This document shows, piece by piece, positions 41,591 through 51,484 of a DNA stretch of 64,000 nt. The DNA is from Pantoea sp. A4. GTDB lineage: Bacteria; Pseudomonadota; Gammaproteobacteria; Enterobacterales; Enterobacteriaceae. The notes under the pieces are model-generated. The model did no database searches and was not told the DNA's origin. It saw only the letters and a program-made list of their open reading frames with translations. The translations under genes were made by a program, and so were the position numbers. Where the stretch lies: the NCBI RefSeq assembly GCF_000295955.2, contig NZ_ALXE01000026.1, positions 1 to 64,000 on the forward strand, written 5' to 3'. Numbering within the stretch: position 1 is the first letter of the stretch; every line of letters starts with the position of its first letter.

Positions 41591-43582
41591 TCAGTTTTTT
41601 AACGGATCGATAGCCAGACAAAAAGCCTGCAAGTCGGCGGCTTTTTCACGATCCCAGACCCATAATGCCTGTGCAGCCTGCTGGCGCAGCTCAGCTATCA
41701 ATGCTTTCCGCCCCGCCAGCTGATAGCGAGCCGTGAGTTCTGTCAGCGGCTGTTGTTCGACAGCTGCACCCAGCAGCGGGAATACGGCGGAGAGTCGTGA
41801 CAATAGCCGGGCTAACGCAGGCACTGAGGCTTCTAAGGGCCGCTGAGCCCAGGCAAATCCCGCCACGTTTTGCGCATCCTGCGCAGTAAAATTGAGCGTC
41901 TCCGCCAGCGGTAAGCCCGGATCAACCTTGATGAAACTCGCCATAAATGGCCAGTCGTGAATCAGCTGCTGATGTGCCTCGGCGGTTAATTGTTTCCCCG
42001 CCGCGCTGATGCCTTTGAGCGCCATCGCCGCATAACAACCGCTGCTGGCTTCACGCTGGCTGCCAATGCGTGCCAGCGTAAAACCGCACTGCCGCCAGAA
42101 TGCGGCCAGCTCAGCGGTATAGCCAAAGCTGACGGAGAGGTAATCCAGCCCATCGTCTTGCTGCTCTGCCGCCCGCACCAGTGCCTGCCCCAATCCGTGA
42201 CGACGTTGACTCGCCACAACGGCAATTCGACTGATACGGCGCGATCGCAGCGTGGCCGCCGGGGTAAATCCGGCATGTGCCGCCAGCGACTGCGCCACCA
42301 GGTTGCCGCGAGGACGCCGGAATCCCGCCCAGACCGCCTGGGCCAAATCCGCCGGTAAGCCACCCTCTTCCACCAGCCATAATGCGCCCTGTCCGTTACC
42401 CGCTAGCCAGAATTGCATCCCGGGCGCATCCATCATACGGCGCAGGTCGAGCGGTGAAGTACGATAATGCGCCGCTGCCAGCAGCCGGTAAGCCGCGCTG
42501 AGTTGCGGGGTGAAACGCGGCCAGTCGGCGGGTGTCAGGCAGGTCATTTCAGGTTGAATAACAGGTTCTGACGGCACCTCATCCTGAAACAGAAAGGCGC
42601 GTTCAAGCCATTGCTCCAGCGGATCGTTCTGACACCAGCGCAAAGGCTCATCCAGGGTGAAGTGGCGAACATTTCCCAGCTCAGCACAGAACTTCAGCAT
42701 AAAGCCGCGCCCGGTTCCCTCGTAGCCTTGCACGGTGGTGGTTAACAATACGCGCGGAAAGCGCAAGACCAGGGCGCGCAGTAAAGGGGTTGGGATCGCC
42801 GCCGCCTCGTCGATGATCAGCCAGTCATACCCGGGCAACGTTTCCGTCGCCAGCAAAGCGTCCGGGGCGATAAAGTGAAAATGCGGTGCGGCGAACTGGG
42901 CCAATACATCAGTGGAGACTTTGGCGGGAGCCGTCACCAACGCGGAGCCGCAGCGTTGCGCCAGCATTCCTGCCAGGGCTGATTTACCGCGCCCGCGTGC
43001 AGCGATGACCACCGCCACACCCTCTGGCATCGCCAGCAGCTGCGCCAGAATCTCCTGTTGACGCGCAGGTGCACGACACTGCCACTGGGGCCTGGATTGG
43101 CCCGTATCCATTACCCGTACCGGCGGATGCTGGCGCACTATCCATACCTCGGGATCGGCCAGTATCAGCTGTTGTAGGTAAGTCACAAACTGCGGCGTGG
43201 CAATGGCTTGTGGGCTATCGCCCCAGCGCAGGCTGTCTTGATCGGGCTGTGTCGCCCAGCGTTGCCACTCTGGCACCAGGAGCAGCAACCAACTGCCTGC
43301 TCGCAACGTGCCCGCCAGTGCCGCAAAGGCTTCCGCATTGAACCCCTCACGCGCATCAAATATTCCATGGCTGAATTCACGGCCAAGCAACGTTTTCATA
43401 GCAGTGGGTTGACTGTGTGGCCCAGCAGAAAGGGGATTTGCACCCACGGTGACCCAGTCGCCAGTGAGCTGTTGTTGCCAGTTCAGCGTCTGGTGCTGTG
43501 CCCAGGCGGCTTCACCGCTGATGACACACAAACGGCGAATACCCGCATCCAACATGATGCGGGTGGTATCAGTTAAATTCAT
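41591..43582 (-). CDS. tmcA: tRNA(Met) cytidine acetyltransferase TmcA
   Basis: A 663-residue enzyme that acetylates the wobble cytidine of elongator tRNA-Met using ATP and acetyl-CoA. It has an N-terminal domain, then an RNA-helicase-like module with Walker [13 protein letters not shown] (about 197) and Walker [17 protein letters not shown] acetyltransferase domain follows ([15 protein letters not shown], about 455), then a tRNA-binding tail. Its start overlaps the ypfJ stop by four bases. Confidence 0.95.
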   Translation of the reverse strand: MNLTDTTRIMLDAGIRRLCVISGEAAWAQHQTLNWQQQLTGDWVTVGANPLSAGPHSQPTAMKTLLGREFSHGIFDAREGFNAEAFAALAGTLRAGSWLLLLVPEWQRWATQPDQDSLRWGDSPQAIATPQFVTYLQQLILADPEVWIVRQHPPVRVMDTGQSRPQWQCRAPARQQEILAQLLAMPEGVAVVIAARGRGKSALAGMLAQRCGSALVTAPAKVSTDVLAQFAAPHFHFIAPDALLATETLPGYDWLIIDEAAAIPTPLLRALVLRFPRVLLTTTVQGYEGTGRGFMLKFCAELGNVRHFTLDEPLRWCQNDPLEQWLERAFLFQDEVPSEPVIQPEMTCLTPADWPRFTPQLSAAYRLLAAAHYRTSPLDLRRMMDAPGMQFWLAGNGQGALWLVEEGGLPADLAQAVWAGFRRPRGNLVAQSLAAHAGFTPAATLRSRRISRIAVVASQRRHGLGQALVRAAEQQDDGLDYLSVSFGYTAELAAFWRQCGFTLARIGSQREASSGCYAAMALKGISAAGKQLTAEAHQQLIHDWPFMASFIKVDPGLPLAETLNFTAQDAQNVAGFAWAQRPLEASVPALARLLSRLSAVFPLLGAAVEQQPLTELTARYQLAGRKALIAELRQQAAQALWVWDREKAADLQAFCLAIDPLKN

Positions 43583-44451
43583 AGTTTGCTATTGAGGGTG
43601 TCACACTGACCGGGATTCCCGCTGTCAAAGCCGCGTTTAAACCAGGTTAAACGCTGTTGAGAAGTACCGTGGGTAAAGCTATCCGGCACGACGCGGCCCT
43701 GGCTGCGCTGTTGCAGGCGATCGTCACCAATCGCTTCTGCGGCATTGAGCGCTTCGGCTAAATCGCCGGTATCCAGCATGTGTTGCTGCTGCTCATAATG
43801 CCCCCAGACGCCGGCAAAACAATCCGCCTGGAGTTCCATTTTCACCGACAGCGCATTGACCTGCGCCTGACTTGTCGCCTGCTGTTGCAGTTTGCGTACG
43901 GCCGGTTCAATGCCGAGTAACTTCTGCACGTGATGCCCAACTTCATGGGCAATCACATAAGCCTGAGCAAAATCACCGCCCGCGCCCAGTTTTTGCTGCA
44001 TCTCATCGTAGAAAGAGAGGTCGATATAGACTTTTTGATCCGCCGGGCAGTAGAACGGGCCCATCGCGGTCTGGCCGGTGCCGCAGCTGGTGGTGGTGGA
44101 ACCACGGAACATCACCAGAGTAGGTGCAACATAGTGACGACCCATTTTCTCAAACAGCTGGCTCCAGGTGTCTTCCGTGGAGGCAAGAATTACGCGGGTA
44201 AACTTCGCCGCTTCATCCTGGCCCTGAGCACCCTGGCGCGGCTGCTGTTGGGTTTGCGGTGCCACGCTTTCGCCACCGGTCAGTAGCGGCGTGAGATCGT
44301 AACCGTAGTAACCGGCAATCGCGACCAGCACTAAAATCACTAATCCCCCCTTGCCGCGCGGCAGACGGATCTGTCTACCCCCGTAGCCCGACTGCTGCTG
44401 ATCGCGCCTGTCTTCTACATTGTCGCTTTCACGACGACCTTGCCAGCGCAT
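43579..44451 (-). CDS. ypfJ: Neutral zinc metallopeptidase-family protein YpfJ
   Basis: A 290-residue membrane-anchored protein. A basic, Gln-rich N-terminus is followed by one transmembrane helix (about 36-54), a Gln-rich spacer and a peptidase domain. The zinc motif is HEVGHH within [16 protein letters not shown], and a downstream [13 protein letters not shown] glutamate matches the family (Zn_peptidase_2). Function in E. coli is unknown. It is translationally coupled to tmcA. Confidence 0.92.
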   Translation of the reverse strand: MRWQGRRESDNVEDRRDQQQSGYGGRQIRLPRGKGGLVILVLVAIAGYYGYDLTPLLTGGESVAPQTQQQPRQGAQGQDEAAKFTRVILASTEDTWSQLFEKMGRHYVAPTLVMFRGSTTTSCGTGQTAMGPFYCPADQKVYIDLSFYDEMQQKLGAGGDFAQAYVIAHEVGHHVQKLLGIEPAVRKLQQQATSQAQVNALSVKMELQADCFAGVWGHYEQQQHMLDTGDLAEALNAAEAIGDDRLQQRSQGRVVPDSFTHGTSQQRLTWFKRGFDSGNPGQCDTLNSKL

Positions 44452-44534
44452 GCTGTACTCCTGTTAGTGACACCTCTGTTGGGCATAATTTTAGTGCCCT
44501 GCATGCGTAACTACCAGTGCCACGCAGAAATGAC

Positions 44535-44558
44535 AAAGGGAAGCCTTAGCTTCCCTTT
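44535..44558 (-). terminator. purC terminator
   Basis: A perfect 10-bp stem AAAGGGAAGC / GCTTCCCTTT with a four-base loop, 20 bp after the purC stop on the minus strand. Confidence 0.75.
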
Positions 44559-44578
44559 GTTCTTGTGCAGCAGAAGAC

Positions 44579-45292
44579 TTAATCCAGCTTCACACCCAGA
44601 CGATGGGCAACTTCTTCGTAGGCTTCAACCACGCCACCCAGGCTCTGACGGAAACGGTCTTTGTCCATTTTCGCCATGGTCTCTTTATCCCACAGGCGGG
44701 CGCCGTCTGGAGAGAACTCATCACCCAGCACCACTTCACCATTGAACAGACCGAACTCCAGCTTGAAGTCCACCAGAATCAGGCCTGCGTCATCAAACAG
44801 TTTGCTCAACACATCGTTGGCTTTGAAGGTCAGCTCCTGCATACGCGCCAGGTTTGCTTTGCTTACCCAACCAAAGGTTTCGCAGTAATATTCATTGACC
44901 ATTGGGTCATGCTTCGCATCATCTTTCAGGAACAGGTCAAACAGCGGTGGATTGAGCACAATGCCCTCTTCCACGCCCAGACGCTTAACCAAAGAACCCG
45001 CAGCACGGTTACGCACCACACACTCAACCGGCACCATCTCCAGCTTCTTCACCAGCGCTTCATTGTCAGACAGCAACGCTTCCATCTGAGTCGGGATGCC
45101 AGCTTCCTGCAGTTTGGTCATGATAAAGTGGTTGAACTTGTTGTTGACCATACCTTTGCGATCAAACTGTTCGATTCGCGCGCCGTCACCTGCTGACGTA
45201 TCGTTACGGAATTCGAGTACCAGTAGATCCGGATTGTCGGTGCTGTATACGGTTTTCGCTTTACCGCGATACAACTCAGCTCGCTTTTGCAT
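44579..45292 (-). CDS. purC: SAICAR synthetase (PurC)
   Basis: A 237-residue enzyme that joins CAIR and aspartate in step eight of purine synthesis. Conserved stretches are [53 protein letters not shown] and [20 protein letters not shown]. The start at 45292 ([10 protein letters not shown]) has GGAG eight bases upstream and gives the E. coli length. The frame is open six codons further without a ribosome-binding site. A perfect PurR box lies in its promoter region. Confidence 0.97.
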   Translation of the reverse strand: MQKRAELYRGKAKTVYSTDNPDLLVLEFRNDTSAGDGARIEQFDRKGMVNNKFNHFIMTKLQEAGIPTQMEALLSDNEALVKKLEMVPVECVVRNRAAGSLVKRLGVEEGIVLNPPLFDLFLKDDAKHDPMVNEYYCETFGWVSKANLARMQELTFKANDVLSKLFDDAGLILVDFKLEFGLFNGEVVLGDEFSPDGARLWDKETMAKMDKDRFRQSLGGVVEAYEEVAHRLGVKLD

Positions 45293-45345
45293 CTTGTTAA
45301 CTCCAGACATGAAATAACGGGTGGAAAGCAGAGGACGACCGCCAG

Positions 45346-45361
45346 ACGCAATCGTTTACCT
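45346..45361 (-). promoter_or_regulatory. PurR operator of purC
   Basis: The 16 bases ACGCAATCGTTTACCT fit the PurR consensus ANGCAANCGNTTNCNT at every defined position. It is 54 bp upstream of the purC start, the expected place for hypoxanthine/guanine-responsive repression. Confidence 0.85.
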
Positions 45362-45387
45362 TGCCGGGCGCTATTATGCCAAATTCT

Positions 45388-45415
45388 AAAAAAAAAGGCC
45401 GGAAGAATTCCGGCC
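45388..45415 (-). terminator. dapA-bamC terminator
   Basis: On the minus strand, GGCCGGAA / TTCCGGCC with a three-base loop is followed by a long T run. It lies ten bases after the bamC stop and insulates purC. Confidence 0.9.
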
Positions 45416-45424
45416 TGACGTGAT

Positions 45425-46453
45425 TTATTTATTGAATGCGCCCTGGAACACCGCCACCAGCGCATCATTTTGCGACTGAGTGAGCACGTGGCCCTTCGGA
45501 TCGATGAACTGTAGGCTACTGCGATTGTTGAGATCGCCCACCTGCAGTTTATAGTCACCGTTTGGCAACTCTGGGTCTTTAGCACCAATCGCATCCCATG
45601 CACCGCTGCCTGGGTTTTTATAGGTAGCGGTCAGGCTACCCTGCGAACGGTTGTCATCTTTCACTGTCATGCCCGCACGTTGCAGTGCCGCTGGCAGGCG
45701 CTGCCAGGTGGCATTAAATGGCGCACGCAGCACCAGTTGTGGCAGACCGGTATCATCGGCACCACTCTGCACATCGATCTGACCAACCGCGCGGCTGGCT
45801 GCGTTCTGCGAAGCGGTATCGATCTTATCCAGACCGTTACTGATCGCGTTCAGCATCTGTGCGGTATAACGCTGGAGCTGTACCGGTGAAGTCACCGCCT
45901 GGCCTGACTGTTGCAGTTCCAGTAAACGAACGGTCAGCACTTGCTGATAGCTCTGCGACTGCACGCTCAACTGATAACGACCACGGTATTGCTGGTCTTC
46001 ATCGGCGCGGTTCCACTGCACCCAGTCGGTGGTCAGCTGCTGTGCGCCATCGTTACGCTGCGCGATCGGGAAATTATTGGCCTGTACCACGCCCACAACC
46101 TGCTGCCAGACGGCACCACGGTTGTTTTCCAGGCTCAGTACGCCAGTGTTACCCGTGAACTGAGCACGCGTCCCGTTAAGCAGTGCCAGCGGCTGAGCAG
46201 GTGGACGGATATCTAATTTCTTACCCACCAAGCCTTTGCTGCTGGTATGCGGTACATCATAAGCTCCGTTTTGCACCGGCAGAATTAATCCTGCGGGTGC
46301 TTTCAGATCCTGCAGCTGTGCAGCCTGTAAATAGGCCTCATCGCCATTAACCTGACGCTTATAGCGCTGATCGCTGGAACAGGCTGACAGTAACATCAAC
46401 GTTGACAGGCCCACCACGGTGGCCACTGCTGACCGCTTTACTGAAAAATTCAT
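45425..46453 (-). CDS. bamC: Outer membrane assembly lipoprotein BamC (NlpB)
   Basis: A 342-residue lipoprotein of the BAM complex that inserts beta-barrels in the outer membrane. The signal peptide ends in the lipobox LLSAC (cysteine 25). It is followed by the unstructured N-terminal segment that binds BamD ([20 protein letters not shown]), then two helix-grip domains. It follows dapA by 13 bp, as in E. coli, and a strong terminator closes the pair. Confidence 0.95.
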   Translation of the reverse strand: MNFSVKRSAVATVVGLSTLMLLSACSSDQRYKRQVNGDEAYLQAAQLQDLKAPAGLILPVQNGAYDVPHTSSKGLVGKKLDIRPPAQPLALLNGTRAQFTGNTGVLSLENNRGAVWQQVVGVVQANNFPIAQRNDGAQQLTTDWVQWNRADEDQQYRGRYQLSVQSQSYQQVLTVRLLELQQSGQAVTSPVQLQRYTAQMLNAISNGLDKIDTASQNAASRAVGQIDVQSGADDTGLPQLVLRAPFNATWQRLPAALQRAGMTVKDDNRSQGSLTATYKNPGSGAWDAIGAKDPELPNGDYKLQVGDLNNRSSLQFIDPKGHVLTQSQNDALVAVFQGAFNK

Positions 46454-46466
46454 TCAAACTCCCTAC

Positions 46467-47345
46467 TTACCGCAGACCCGCTTTAATTAGCGCTTGCTCA
46501 ACGGTTACCGCGCCATTGCTGGTCAGCGGCGTCATTGGCAGACGCAGCGTGTCATTCGCGATTAATCCTAGCTGTTTTGCAGCCCATTTCACCGGAACAG
46601 GATTAGGCTCACAGAAAAGTGACTTATGCAGATGCATCAGTCGCTGATTCAGGCGGCGTGCTTCCGCGAAGTTCCCCTGTTGCGCCAGCGCAACCAGTTC
46701 AACCATTTCGCGTGCTGCAATGTTGGCAGTGACCGAAATCACCCCTTTGCCGCCCAGTTGCATGAAATCAAGTGCTGTTGCGTCATCACCGCTTACCAGC
46801 GCGAAGTCATCACCAACCAGCTCTTGGATCTGGGTAGCGCGGGATAAGTTCCCGGTAGCTTCCTTAATTCCGATAATATTTTTGATTTCAGCCAAACGTG
46901 CCACGGTCTCTGGCAGTAGATCACAGCCAGTACGTGCCGGGACATTGTACAGCATCTGCGGCAGATCGGTGTTCTCAGCAATGGTTTTGAAGTGCTGATA
47001 CAGCCCTTCCTGAGACGGGCGGTTGTAATAAGGTGTTACCGTCAGGCAACCTACTACACCACTGTTTTCGAAATGTTTGGTAAGCGCGATACCTTCTGCT
47101 GTCGCATTTGCGCCAGTGCCGGCAATCACCGGAATGCGGCCATCGGCCAGCTCCAGCGTAGTCAGAACGACTTTTACGTGCTCATCATGGCTGAGGGTTG
47201 CGGATTCACCGGTGGTTCCTACAGAAACAATCGCTGCGGTGCCGCTCGCGATGTGATACTCAATCAGGTTTTTCAAACTCGCACGGTCGACATTACCTTT
47301 GTCGTCCATCGGCGTAATTACTGCAACAATACTTCCCGTGAACAT
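46467..47345 (-). CDS. dapA: 4-Hydroxy-tetrahydrodipicolinate synthase
   Basis: A 292-residue enzyme that condenses pyruvate with aspartate semialdehyde, the first committed step to lysine and diaminopimelate. The Schiff-base lysine is K161 ([10 protein letters not shown]), Y133 is in LYNVPARTG, and the T44/T45 relay is in GTTGES. The start at 47345 (MFTGSIVAV) gives the exact E. coli length; the 24 codons of open frame upstream are discarded. It is first gene of dapA-bamC and divergent from gcvR. Confidence 0.97.
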   Translation of the reverse strand: MFTGSIVAVITPMDDKGNVDRASLKNLIEYHIASGTAAIVSVGTTGESATLSHDEHVKVVLTTLELADGRIPVIAGTGANATAEGIALTKHFENSGVVGCLTVTPYYNRPSQEGLYQHFKTIAENTDLPQMLYNVPARTGCDLLPETVARLAEIKNIIGIKEATGNLSRATQIQELVGDDFALVSGDDATALDFMQLGGKGVISVTANIAAREMVELVALAQQGNFAEARRLNQRLMHLHKSLFCEPNPVPVKWAAKQLGLIANDTLRLPMTPLTSNGAVTVEQALIKAGLR

Positions 47346-47487
47346 TGGCGATCCCCTCAATAACAAGTTCTTCATGGTAAGGTTTAGTTTCACAGAAAAG
47401 CAAGGGAGCCACACCATTCCTGCGCTTGTCAGCAGTTTTTTTTATGTTTACCTTATGGTTATTAGCGAATGAAAAGGAAATGAGAAT

Positions 47488-48063
47488 TTGTCACCCCATC
47501 AGCCGCACCATTTGGTGATCACCGCACTCGGTGTTGACCGTCCGGGCATCGTAAATACGATCACCCGCCACGTCAGCAGCTGCGGTTGCAACATCGAAGA
47601 CAGCCGCCTTGCCATGCTCGGGGATGAGTTCACTTTCATTATGCTGCTCTCCGGGAGCTGGAATGCCATCACGCTGATCGAGTCCACCCTGCCACTCAAA
47701 GGCGCAGAGCTTGAGCTGCTGATTGTCATGAAGCGCACCAAGGCTGAAGCCCGTCCAGCCATGCCGGATACCGTGTGGGTCGAGGTTGAACTCCCGGACT
47801 CACCGCACATCATTGAGCGCTTTACCGATCTGTTTGATAAACACCAGATGAACGTGGCAGAGCTGGCATCACGTATCAGCCCGTCTCCGCAAAGCCCAAT
47901 GCTGTTTATTCAGATGACGGCTCACTGCACCGCCAGCGCGGATATTGCCGGTTTTGAATCGGCATTTTCCCTGTTATGCCAGGAAATTAACGCCAAGGGG
48001 CAGTTGCGCCGTTACCGGGTTGATGAGAATACTGCGGTCGGGCATTCCCGCACGCACCGCTGA
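47488..48063 (+). CDS. gcvR: Glycine cleavage system transcriptional repressor GcvR
   Basis: A 191-residue protein with two ACT-type domains (about 8-90 and 95-175). In E. coli it binds glycine and holds the activator GcvA in its repressing state. The N-terminal ITALGVDRPGIVNTITRHVS and CNIEDSRLAMLGDEFTFIML stretches are strongly conserved. The start is TTG 47488 with AAGGA upstream. It sits between dapA (divergent) and bcp (76 bp downstream), as in E. coli. Confidence 0.94.
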   Translation: MSPHQPHHLVITALGVDRPGIVNTITRHVSSCGCNIEDSRLAMLGDEFTFIMLLSGSWNAITLIESTLPLKGAELELLIVMKRTKAEARPAMPDTVWVEVELPDSPHIIERFTDLFDKHQMNVAELASRISPSPQSPMLFIQMTAHCTASADIAGFESAFSLLCQEINAKGQLRRYRVDENTAVGHSRTHR

Positions 48064-48139
48064 AGAGTATCATCCCGTTGCGCATACTCGCGCGGGATGG
48101 TGAATTTCGACAGCATAAAGAACAAAATGGAGAGAGGTT

Positions 48140-48607
48140 ATGAATCCACTGAAAGCCGGTGATACCGCACCGAAATTTAGTTTGCCTGACCAGGACGGCG
48201 AACAAGTAAATTTGGCCGACTTCCAGGGACAGCGCGTTCTGGTGTATTTCTATCCGAAGGCGATGACACCAGGTTGCACCGTTCAGGCTTGCGGCCTGCG
48301 CGATAACATGGATGGTTTGAAAAAAGCAGGCGTTGAAGTTCTGGGCATCAGTACCGATAAGCCAGAAAAGCTGTCGCGCTTTGCAGAGAAAGAGCTGCTG
48401 AACTTTACGCTGCTCTCAGATGAAGATCATCAGGTATGCGAACAATTTGGTATCTGGGGCGAGAAGACCTTTATGGGCAAAACCTATGACGGGATTCACC
48501 GCATCAGCTTCCTGATTGGCAAGGATGGCAAGGTTGAGAAGGTATTTGATGACTTCAAAACCTCCAACCACCACGACATCGTGCTCGACTACCTGCAGTC
48601 TGCCTGA
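48140..48607 (+). CDS. bcp: Thioredoxin-dependent thiol peroxidase Bcp
   Basis: A 155-residue atypical two-cysteine peroxiredoxin that reduces hydrogen and organic peroxides. The peroxidatic cysteine is C46 in KAMTPGCTVQACGLRD and the resolving cysteine is C51, the E. coli-type pair. A strong GAGAGG site precedes the ATG. It is followed by a bidirectional terminator. Confidence 0.96.
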   Translation: MNPLKAGDTAPKFSLPDQDGEQVNLADFQGQRVLVYFYPKAMTPGCTVQACGLRDNMDGLKKAGVEVLGISTDKPEKLSRFAEKELLNFTLLSDEDHQVCEQFGIWGEKTFMGKTYDGIHRISFLIGKDGKVEKVFDDFKTSNHHDIVLDYLQSA

Positions 48608-48613
48608 TTGTCG

Positions 48614-48637
48614 CTCTCCGGCATCACTGCCGGAGAG
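48614..48637. terminator. Terminator between bcp and the diguanylate cyclase gene
   Basis: A perfect 10-bp stem CTCTCCGGCA / TGCCGGAGAG with a TCAC loop between two convergent stops. Confidence 0.8.
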
Positions 48638-48644
48638 TCTTCCC

Positions 48645-50207
48645 CTACGATTTGGCTATCATCACGCAGTTACGCCCTGCGCCTTTTGCCTGATAAAGTG
48701 CCGCATCTGCCTGCTTCAGCACCCTCTCCAGCGGCTGGCTATCACCAGACCAACGTGCCACCCCAATCGATAACGTGATATGGCCGACTTCACCGATCGG
48801 CATTTCCGCCATACTACGACGAATACGTTGTGCCAGCTTTTCGGCTTCGTCCAGTGCGGTATCAGGCAGGATCATGAGAAACTCCTCGCCGCCGCTACGA
48901 CAAACCACATCACTGTGACGCGCATTGCGACGCAAGCTTTGTGCCACCTGACGAATCACTTCATCCCCTACATCGTGGCCCCAGTTATCATTGACGCGCT
49001 TGAAGTGGTCAATATCCAGAGCCAGTACCGCAAACGGCTGCTGTAGCGAACGGAAGTAATCCAGCATAATGCCCAGGCCACGGCGGTTGAGCAGTTCCGT
49101 GAGAGGGTCGGTTTGTACCTCGGATTTCAGGCGGCCGATTTTATCCTGCATCAGGCCTATTCCGGTCAACAGCGCACGTTTCACCTGCGCCGCTTCAAAG
49201 TACCAGGCGCGCACAGTGCCAATCTCTTTCTCAACCCCTTGCACGTCCATCAGGCTGGCTTTGCGTGCCAACGACCACAGCGGCAACGCAATCAAACGTG
49301 CCAGCAACACAGCCACTAACAGCGTGAGCAACGCGAACGGCACCGAGTGTTTTAACACCCGCATTAACAGACCCGCCACCGGCTCCAGCGTCACCGCCGT
49401 CGGCTTGAGTGCCACTACCATCCAACCGGTGGTAGGGACTAGCGCATACCCCGCCAACTGAGGCTCATCACCCGGCAACGTCAACTGCATTGAACCACTG
49501 CTTTGCTGTCGCCGATCGCCTGTCAGCATCGTCGGAAGATAACTTCCCACGCGCTGGGGATTCTGGTGATAAAGCACCTGATTATGACTGTCCAGCACGT
49601 AGACATTAGTGCCATCACGGTAGAACTGCTCGCCCAGCAGAGTATTAAGAATACTTTTCTTTTTCAGATAGATACTCCCGCCCACGTAGCCGAGATAATG
49701 CCCGTCGCTGCGCCTCACAGGCCAGGAGACAAACACAATCAGATTGTTCGAGGCGGAGATGCTGGGCTGGCTAACCAGCGGCTGTCGTTGACTCAACGCC
49801 TCACGGGACGAGGTGCTGCTGAGTTTCATCCCCTTCAGCATCAGTGATTCCGGCGAAATGGCTTTGACCACCCCGCTGGCATCCACCACCGCCACTGAGT
49901 TAAAGCTGCTGGTCTGCGTGCGTAGGCGATCCACTTCCTGCTGCAACAACCGGGGGTTATCAAAATCCTGCGCCAGCAAGTTGGCACTGTAGTGCAGTTG
50001 CGACTGCGCCAGCTGGAAAAAGATTTCGCTGGTATTGGCCAGTTTGGCGGCATAAGCCCGGTTTGCTTCCAGCGTGTTGTCAATCAGCACCATGCGCTGT
50101 ACCCGCCAGGTGGCGTACATCGCGTTAGCCAACGTAATGACAATACTGATAATAGCCAGCAGTGCGATCAGCGTGCGCAGATCGGTTTTTAGGCGAAGTC
50201 GCATCAT
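48645..50207 (-). CDS. Membrane-bound diguanylate cyclase with periplasmic sensor domain
   Basis: 520 residues. A transmembrane helix (about 11-31) is followed by a periplasmic region of about 250 residues with a Cache-like pattern, a second helix (about 288-310) and a linker. The C-terminal GGDEF domain (about 365-520) has an intact active-site GGEEF (439-443) and an intact inhibitory RxxD site (R430/D433), so it should make cyclic di-GMP and be feedback-inhibited. The ligand is unknown. No EAL domain is present. It occupies the place of the hyf-perM block of E. coli and precedes a lone DsrE-type gene by synteny. Confidence 0.88.
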   Translation of the reverse strand: MMRLRLKTDLRTLIALLAIISIVITLANAMYATWRVQRMVLIDNTLEANRAYAAKLANTSEIFFQLAQSQLHYSANLLAQDFDNPRLLQQEVDRLRTQTSSFNSVAVVDASGVVKAISPESLMLKGMKLSSTSSREALSQRQPLVSQPSISASNNLIVFVSWPVRRSDGHYLGYVGGSIYLKKKSILNTLLGEQFYRDGTNVYVLDSHNQVLYHQNPQRVGSYLPTMLTGDRRQQSSGSMQLTLPGDEPQLAGYALVPTTGWMVVALKPTAVTLEPVAGLLMRVLKHSVPFALLTLLVAVLLARLIALPLWSLARKASLMDVQGVEKEIGTVRAWYFEAAQVKRALLTGIGLMQDKIGRLKSEVQTDPLTELLNRRGLGIMLDYFRSLQQPFAVLALDIDHFKRVNDNWGHDVGDEVIRQVAQSLRRNARHSDVVCRSGGEEFLMILPDTALDEAEKLAQRIRRSMAEMPIGEVGHITLSIGVARWSGDSQPLERVLKQADAALYQAKGAGRNCVMIAKS

Positions 50208-50394
50208 TGCGCGCGCGCCAAAGAAAAATGACCCATATGGAGTGCCTGATATCGTTGTTATAAAGTGAGGTATGTTGTCTTGGTGTATCAGGCCAGATTG
50301 TACACGGCGCAGCGAGAATCAGCACCTGGGAAGGTAATCAGAGGGATCGGGAAGAGGCGTTCGCCGCACAGCACGGGTCCGGCGAACAGACGGA

Positions 50395-51006
50395 TTACAA
50401 CATCAGCAGTGCATAGCCCTGATTTTCCAGGGTTGCCACGGTGGTACCGCTGGAGATCGTGTGCGTAATGCGCGTATCGATCCACTCCCGATGCAGATGT
50501 TCAAACGCGACAGATTGATCGCACACGGTTATTTTAACGCCCGCTTTCTCTAACGCATCAATCAGCGGTAAATTCGGATTATCCATCTTATAAGCTTTAT
50601 GATATTGCGCATCGGTCAGCCCAGCTAAAACACCGCTGCCATTCATGGACACCACAAAATCAAGCTTATTCAAAGGAACACCTGCCGCTGAGTAGAGATT
50701 CACCATCCGCGCCACACGTTCAAGGCTAATATTTGGCCGACTCAAATCACCGTCATATTTATTTATCTGAAAGACCACTTTATTACTTAAATCGGATACA
50801 GTACCCGGCTTATACGCTGGGGTATCAACGTAGTGAATTTTACCGTATCCGGCAATCGCTGGCGTGCTCCAGAAGCCCGCTGGCTCGGGCGTTGCTTGTG
50901 TCAGGTGTGTGGCGGCTTGATCATACCAGCCTCCGGCCTGAACCACACCAGCGCCGACGGCACCACCAATAATCGCAATAAGGGCATAAGAAAGTACAGA
51001 CCGCAT
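50395..51006 (-). CDS. Periplasmic DsrE-family protein
   Basis: 203 residues. The signal peptide (SYALIAIIGGAVGAGVVQA, then GG) is followed by a region rich in Pro/Thr and a DsrE/DsrF-like domain (about 75-203). That domain has VVFQINKYDG, RVARMVNLYSAAGVPLNKLDFVV and the single conserved cysteine in VKITVCDQS. Family members are linked to sulfur relay, but this exported subgroup is uncharacterised. It may be cotranscribed with the diguanylate cyclase downstream (187 bp). Confidence 0.78.
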   Translation of the reverse strand: MRSVLSYALIAIIGGAVGAGVVQAGGWYDQAATHLTQATPEPAGFWSTPAIAGYGKIHYVDTPAYKPGTVSDLSNKVVFQINKYDGDLSRPNISLERVARMVNLYSAAGVPLNKLDFVVSMNGSGVLAGLTDAQYHKAYKMDNPNLPLIDALEKAGVKITVCDQSVAFEHLHREWIDTRITHTISSGTTVATLENQGYALLML

Positions 51007-51484
51007 TATGTAGTCACTCCAGCACGAGAATCAAATATCCGTTTAAAATATGCAGCTAATCTATATGACATCCGATAAAAAGATAAGTCGCGTTCTTCTG
51101 ATGAAACGTCATCGTACTGAGATTACTCCTGGCTGAAACCACGGACTATTCCCCAACTTAAATAAAACACTGGAACTAATTATTTTCCCCTGACATTTAA
51201 CAGCACAATCGTCGCCGTATAAAAACAAGGCCGAACCCAGGCTTATTAATATTAATACCGGCTTTCAAGACGATCGGGTTAATGACTAAAAATTTCAGAC
51301 TTCCCCTGGGTAAGCAACGCTCTGTCGGCAACGTTGATACACTTCTCGATGCAAAGCGGGAACTGGCCCTTTTCCCATGGCTAAAAATTTGCTATTCATC
51401 CCTGCAGCTATCGTCACCGCCTGTCAGGCAGAACCCTTCGCGGTTTGGCAGGTCAAATTTTCGGGATCTCCACAGGATGACAGC
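51007..51484. promoter_or_regulatory. bepA upstream region with possible sigma-E promoter
   Basis: 478 bp without a supported gene; short open frames overlap the bepA start in other frames. A possible sigma-E promoter for bepA has -35 GGAACT (51359-51364), a 16-base spacer and CTAAAA (51381-51386), close to GGAACTT and TCAAA/TCTGA. E. coli bepA is sigma-E dependent. A second GGAACT (51172-51177) has no matching -10. The left end carries the promoter of the DsrE gene. Confidence 0.4.
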
